A DNA stretch of 64,000 nt, taken from NCBI RefSeq assembly GCF_900105175.1, contig NZ_LT629771.1, forward strand, positions 3,977,501 to 4,041,500, written 5' to 3'. A program made the translations under genes and the position numbers. This stretch comes from Jiangella sp. DSM 45060 (GTDB lineage Bacteria > Actinomycetota > Actinomycetes > Jiangellales > Jiangellaceae). The notes beneath the pieces were generated by a model. The model was given only the letters and a program-made list of their open reading frames with translations. It did not search any database and was not told where the DNA came from. The stretch's first letter is position 1. Every line of letters starts with the position of its first letter. Positions 60,656 to 64,000 of the stretch are shown in pieces.

Positions 60656-61383
60656 GCCGCCACCGCCTCGTCGAGCCGGGCGAGGGCCGCCCGGTTGCGG
60701 GCCAGCAGGTCCAGCACCGGCCCGGCACAGCGGTCGATCTCGAGGATCCGCGCGGCTCCGGGCGGCGCCGCGGCAAGGACGGCGGCCACCGGCAGGGTGC
60801 CGCGGCCCAGCTCCACCTGGTCGGCGGCGACGTCGCCCGGGCCGTCCTTGACGTGCACGGAGCGGACGCGGTCACCGAGCCGCTCCAGCAGCGCCGCGAC
60901 GTCCGCGCCGCCGACGTGCGCCCAGTAGAGGTCGACCTGGAAGCCGACCTCCGGTGGCGTGGCGTCGGCCAGCACGTCCAGACCGTGCCTGCCGTCGGGC
61001 AGCAGCGCCAGCTCCCAGTAGTGGTTGTGATAGGCCAGCGCGAGCCCGGCCCGCGCGGCCTGCCGCCGCCACGCGGCCAGCCGGGCGCCGACGCGGCGGA
61101 TGCCGTCGGCGTCGGCCCAGTCCTCCGGCTCCGAGCGCGGGATCACCAGCGTGTGCGCGCCCAGCGCGGCCACCCGGTCCAGCGTGGCGGGGTCGGTGTC
61201 GCGGGCGTGGACGCTCGGGATCGCGAGGCCGTGCCGCTCGGCGTCGGCGCGCAGGCCGGGCACGTCGCTCAGGTCGTACGGCTCGACGGCGTCGATGCCG
61301 GCCGCGGCCAGCGCGGCGAAGGCGCCGGCCCGGTCACCGGCGTCGCGCAGCGAGTACAGCTGCGCGCCCACCTGCGCGCTCAT
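60652..61383 (-). CDS. Sugar phosphate isomerase/epimerase-type TIM barrel
   Basis: A 243-residue AP-endonuclease-2-type barrel: QLYSLRDAGDRAGAFAALAA at the start, the metal-site residues in LAYHNHYWELALLPDGRHGL, GFQVDLYWAHVGGADVAALL, VRSVHVKDGPGDVA and ARILEIDRCAGP (Glu). It may isomerise or cleave a 3-keto sugar made by the flanking oxidoreductases. Overlaps both neighbours by four bases (ATGA, GTGA), which argues for tight co-expression. Confidence 0.9.
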   Translation of the reverse strand: MSAQVGAQLYSLRDAGDRAGAFAALAAAGIDAVEPYDLSDVPGLRADAERHGLAIPSVHARDTDPATLDRVAALGAHTLVIPRSEPEDWADADGIRRVGARLAAWRRQAARAGLALAYHNHYWELALLPDGRHGLDVLADATPPEVGFQVDLYWAHVGGADVAALLERLGDRVRSVHVKDGPGDVAADQVELGRGTLPVAAVLAAAPPGAARILEIDRCAGPVLDLLARNRAALARLDEAVAA

Positions 61384-62600
61384 GCCGGCTGCCCGGCGTC
61401 GAACCAGGCCCGCACCTCGGCGTCCAGCGGCGGCACGTCCAGCGCGCCGCCGCCCGAGCGCAGCGACGTCGTGGCCGTCGCCGCCGCGGCCACCGCGGCC
61501 CGCGCGTCGACCGGCGAGGTCTGCGTCGTTCCGCCCTCCCGGACGAACCGGAGGAACTCGCGCAGCAGCGCCGGGTCGGCGCCGTGGTGCCCGCCGGGCG
61601 CATCGGGGATCGGGAACGTCTCGTCGCCGTCGGGCGCGAACTCGGTGCGCCGGTTCCACAGCCGCACGACGCCGCCCGGGCCGAGGCCGAAGTTCTCCAG
61701 CCGGCCCTCGGTGCCGATGACGGTGTAGTTGCGCCAGTAGTCCGGCGTGTAGTGGCACTCGGAGTAGGTGGCGTACACGCCGTTGTCCAGCGCCATCGTC
61801 ATCATCGAGAGGTCCTCGACGTCGATCACCGGGTTCAGCCCGGTCTGCGCCAGCGGCGGCCAGTTGCGCTCGCGGTCCAGCCACTCGGTCACGACCTGGC
61901 CGGTCCGGTCCTGCCGGTCGGCGACCTGGCCGTACACCGTCAGCCCGCCCATCGCGCTGACCCGGCTGGTGTGCCCGCCGGCCAGCCAGTGGATGACGTC
62001 GATGTCGTGCGCGCCCTTCTGCAGCAGCAGCGAGTTCACCTTGGACCGCTCGGCGTGCCAGTCCTTGAAGAACCGGTCGCCGCCGTCGCCGACGAAGTAG
62101 CGGCACCAGATCGCCTTGACCTCGCCGATCCGGCCGCCGGCGATCAGCTCGCGCAGCAGCATGATGACCGGCATGTGCCGCATGTTGTGGCCCACGTACA
62201 GGCGGCTGCCGGTGCGTCGTGCGGTGGCGAGGATCTGGTCGGCCTGCTCGACGGTGATCGCCAGCGGCTTGTCGACGAACACCGCGACCCCGGCCTCGAG
62301 CAGGGCGCACGCGTGCTCGGCGTGCAGGTGGTCCGGCGAGGTGACGAACGCGGCGTCGACGCCGACGTCGATCAGCTCGTCGACGGTCGCGGTGGCCGCG
62401 ACGCCGGGCCCGAACCGCTCGGCGGCGCGGTCACGGGCCCGCGGCAAGGGGTCGCACGCGGCGACGACCTGCGCCGACGGGTCCAGGTCGGCGGCGGTCT
62501 TCGCGATGATCCCGCGGTTGCCGTTGCCCACGACGCCGAGCCGCAGCGGGGCGTCCGGGCCGAGGGCGGGACGGTTCGAAGTGGTTGACGGAGCAGCCAT
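61380..62600 (-). CDS. Gfo/Idh/MocA-family oxidoreductase
   Basis: A 406-residue oxidoreductase: LRLGVVGNGNRGIIAKTAAD at the nucleotide-binding start, VFVDKPLAITVEQADQILAT with the catalytic Lys, and QKGAHDIDVIHWLAGGHTSR with the His-Asp pair. First gene of its operon. ATG 62600 is preferred; the longer frame would include the operator GCAAACGGTTGC at 62621. It differs clearly from the oxidoreductase at 59561, so the operon probably uses two different redox steps, for example oxidation and later reduction. Confidence 0.92.
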   Translation of the reverse strand: MAAPSTTSNRPALGPDAPLRLGVVGNGNRGIIAKTAADLDPSAQVVAACDPLPRARDRAAERFGPGVAATATVDELIDVGVDAAFVTSPDHLHAEHACALLEAGVAVFVDKPLAITVEQADQILATARRTGSRLYVGHNMRHMPVIMLLRELIAGGRIGEVKAIWCRYFVGDGGDRFFKDWHAERSKVNSLLLQKGAHDIDVIHWLAGGHTSRVSAMGGLTVYGQVADRQDRTGQVVTEWLDRERNWPPLAQTGLNPVIDVEDLSMMTMALDNGVYATYSECHYTPDYWRNYTVIGTEGRLENFGLGPGGVVRLWNRRTEFAPDGDETFPIPDAPGGHHGADPALLREFLRFVREGGTTQTSPVDARAAVAAAATATTSLRSGGGALDVPPLDAEVRAWFDAGQPA

Positions 62601-62620
62601 GCCCAGGGACGCTACGTGAC

Positions 62621-62632
62621 GCAAACGGTTGC
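62621..62632. promoter_or_regulatory. LacI-type operator GCAAACGGTTGC
   Basis: It differs by one base from GCAAGCGGTTGC at 59495. It lies 20 bp before the oxidoreductase start on one strand and 126 bp before the LacI gene on the other, allowing control of both. Confidence 0.65.
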
Positions 62633-62757
62633 CGCAAGGAACCATTGACGATCATGGCGACATGCAGTGTGAACGTGTCGCAAAATCGCTCGGGTGCGCT
62701 ACGCTCGGCGTGTTTGCAGCACGATGCACCCCCGCGACCACGCAGGAGGAGACACCG

Positions 62758-63747
62758 ATGAGCGTCACGCTCGCCGACATCGCGCGGGCCACCGGCCTGT
62801 CCGCCTCCACGGTCTCGCGCGCGCTGTCCGACCCCGACAAGGTGAACCCGCGCACCCGCGACCGCGTGCGCAAGATCGCCCAGGACATGGGCTACGTGCC
62901 GAACCAGGTGGCGCGCTCGCTCACGTCCGGGCGCAACGACCTCATCGGGCTGATCGTGCCCGACATCGCGAACCCGTTCTTCCCGCCCATCATCAAGGCC
63001 GTGCAAGCGCGGGCCAGCGCCAAGGGCAAGACGGTGCTGATCGCCGACGTCGACGAGCACCCGTCCGACGAGATCCAGCGCGCCCGGGTCATGCGCAAGC
63101 GGGTCGACGGCCTGGTCGTCGTGTCGCCGCGCACCCCCGACGACCGCCTCGACCAGCTGGCCGAGCTGCGTCCCATCGTGTTCGTGAACCGCGAGGTCAA
63201 GGGCGCGGCGAGCGTCATCATCGAGGACACCGAGGGCATGCGCGAGGCGGTCGAGCACCTCACCGCGCTCGGGCACCGCCGGGTCGGCTACCTCAACGGC
63301 CCGCGCCGCTCGTGGTCGAACACCCAGCGGCAGAACGCCGTGCGCGAGGCGTGCGCGGCGCACGGCGTCGACCTCGTCGAGTTCGGCCCGTTCGAGCCGC
63401 AGATCCAGGCCGGCGTGCGTGCCGCCGACCTCGTGCACGCTTCCGACGTCACCGCCGTCATCGCCTACGACGACATGATCGCGCTCGGCCTGATGGCGCG
63501 GCTGAACGAGCGCGGCGTGCGAGTCGGCCCCGACATCAGCGTCATCGGCATCGACGACAGCCCGATGTCCGGCATGGCCTACCCGACGCTCACCTCCATC
63601 CACGTGCCCGGCTCCGAGGCCGGCGCCCGCGCCGTCGACATCGTCCTCGACCTCGCCGACACCGCGGGCGACGCCGAGCCGTCCGTCGTCCAGCTGGAGA
63701 CCCGGCTGATCGTGCGCAGCTCCACCAGCCCCGTCCGCGAGCGCTAA
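62758..63747 (+). CDS. LacI-family transcriptional regulator
   Basis: A 329-residue repressor-type protein. The HTH is VTLADIARATGLSASTVSRA followed by the hinge (KIAQDMGYVPNQVARSLTSG); the periplasmic-binding-protein-like ligand domain follows (LIGLIVPDIANPFFPPIIKA, GLVVVSPRTPDDRLDQL, VSVIGIDDSP-like VIGIDDSPMSGM). It is divergent from the oxidoreductase operon and is the best candidate to bind GCAAnnnnTTGC sites there and before the importer operon. GGAGGAG precedes the ATG. It overlaps the next gene by 4 bp on the opposite strand. Confidence 0.94.
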   Translation: MSVTLADIARATGLSASTVSRALSDPDKVNPRTRDRVRKIAQDMGYVPNQVARSLTSGRNDLIGLIVPDIANPFFPPIIKAVQARASAKGKTVLIADVDEHPSDEIQRARVMRKRVDGLVVVSPRTPDDRLDQLAELRPIVFVNREVKGAASVIIEDTEGMREAVEHLTALGHRRVGYLNGPRRSWSNTQRQNAVREACAAHGVDLVEFGPFEPQIQAGVRAADLVHASDVTAVIAYDDMIALGLMARLNERGVRVGPDISVIGIDDSPMSGMAYPTLTSIHVPGSEAGARAVDIVLDLADTAGDAEPSVVQLETRLIVRSSTSPVRER

Positions 63748-64000
63748 CTCAGCTCCCCCGCCGTCGCGGCGGCGCCGTGGCGGGCCAGGTCGTCCAGGCA
63801 CCGGGCGACGTCGGCCACCCAGGCGTCGTCGGTGGCCAGGTCGTCCGGGACGACGGCGGCAATGCGCAGCACCCGCGCGACGTCCGACGGGAGGACGGCG
63901 CGCAGGGCGTCGCGGGCCGGGTCGGTGACGGTGAGTGGGCGGCCGTCGTCGGAGCGGCCGGCCAGGACGAAACGCAGCCAGGCCGCCACCACCAGCGTCG
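63744..64000 (-). CDS. C-terminal end of a mannitol dehydrogenase/fructuronate reductase-type gene (cut by window edge)
   Basis: Only the last 85 codons are visible. The segment VVAAWLRFVLAGRSDDGRPL followed by TVTDPARDALRAVL resembles the C-terminal helical domain of long-chain mannitol dehydrogenases and D-mannonate oxidoreductases (UxuB). The frame is open to the window edge, so the gene starts outside. With the oxidoreductases and LacI regulator next door, uronate or polyol catabolism is plausible. Confidence 0.6.
   Translation of the reverse strand, partial: TLVVAAWLRFVLAGRSDDGRPLTVTDPARDALRAVLPSDVARVLRIAAVVPDDLATDDAWVADVARCLDDLARHGAAATAGELS

Overview
This 64 kb window is a very GC-rich actinobacterial chromosome segment. 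The signs are SARP/AfsR-type and DrrAB-type genes, dense ATGA/GTGA-coupled operons, GTG starts, leaderless-looking promoters (TAnnnT placed 6 nt before the start codon), a secreted streptogrisin-type S1 protease and a LigD-type polymerase domain. It looks like a soil saprophyte with a large sugar-catabolic repertoire. The genus cannot be fixed from the sequence alone.

Left edge (1-3.6 kb): two identical IS256-family insertion sequences face each other. The right one is complete, with 28-bp imperfect terminal inverted repeats and an 8-bp target duplication. Between them is about 980 bp of extremely GC-rich DNA carrying a four-copy 156-bp tandem repeat and no credible gene.

3.7-9.5 kb: a winged-helix (AlkZ-like) protein with a low-complexity insert; three small tandem XRE regulators, each with the same 14-bp element at the same distance from its start codon; a GNAT-like protein; a roughly 900-bp gene-poor stretch; and an IclR regulator followed by an SMP-30 lactonase.

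9.5-16.2 kb: the most unusual block. It holds a multidomain regulator (XRE HTH, winged helix, nucleotidyltransferase-like, HEPN-like), an AraC regulator, a tryptophanase-type PLP lyase, a small paralogous XRE regulator and a B12-binding radical SAM enzyme. A 36-residue ORF with a good ribosome-binding site lies at the left end. I propose this as an indole/tryptophan-modifying or peptide-modifying locus under stacked regulation; the function is inference.

16.2-32.7 kb: cold-shock protein, stand-alone LigD polymerase domain, aldose epimerase, amidohydrolase, M3 oligopeptidase, two beta-lactamase-fold serine hydrolases, Rpn-family nuclease, a 1,080-residue BTAD/NB-ARC regulator convergent with a DrrAB exporter, and a three-gene operon of related membrane proteins with an undescribed-looking CFxNPLHG...CxxC module.

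32.7-48.9 kb: a GntR/UTRA regulator facing a complete sugar ABC operon plus a PHP-type CehA/McbA-like hydrolase; a TetR regulator and its ABC exporter sharing a palindromic operator; a secreted protease; an alpha-mannosidase/oxidoreductase/isomerase operon; and a group-2 sigma-70 factor with an SOS-box-like site upstream.

48.9-64 kb: a second carbohydrate cluster. It has a 54-bp spacer-less perfect palindrome, an oxidoreductase divergent from a frameshifted esterase and an SGNH hydrolase, a dipeptide-type ABC importer operon, an oxidoreductase-isomerase-oxidoreductase operon, a LacI regulator whose likely operators (GCAAnnnnTTGC) lie before both operons, and the 3' end of a mannitol-dehydrogenase-like gene cut by the window edge.
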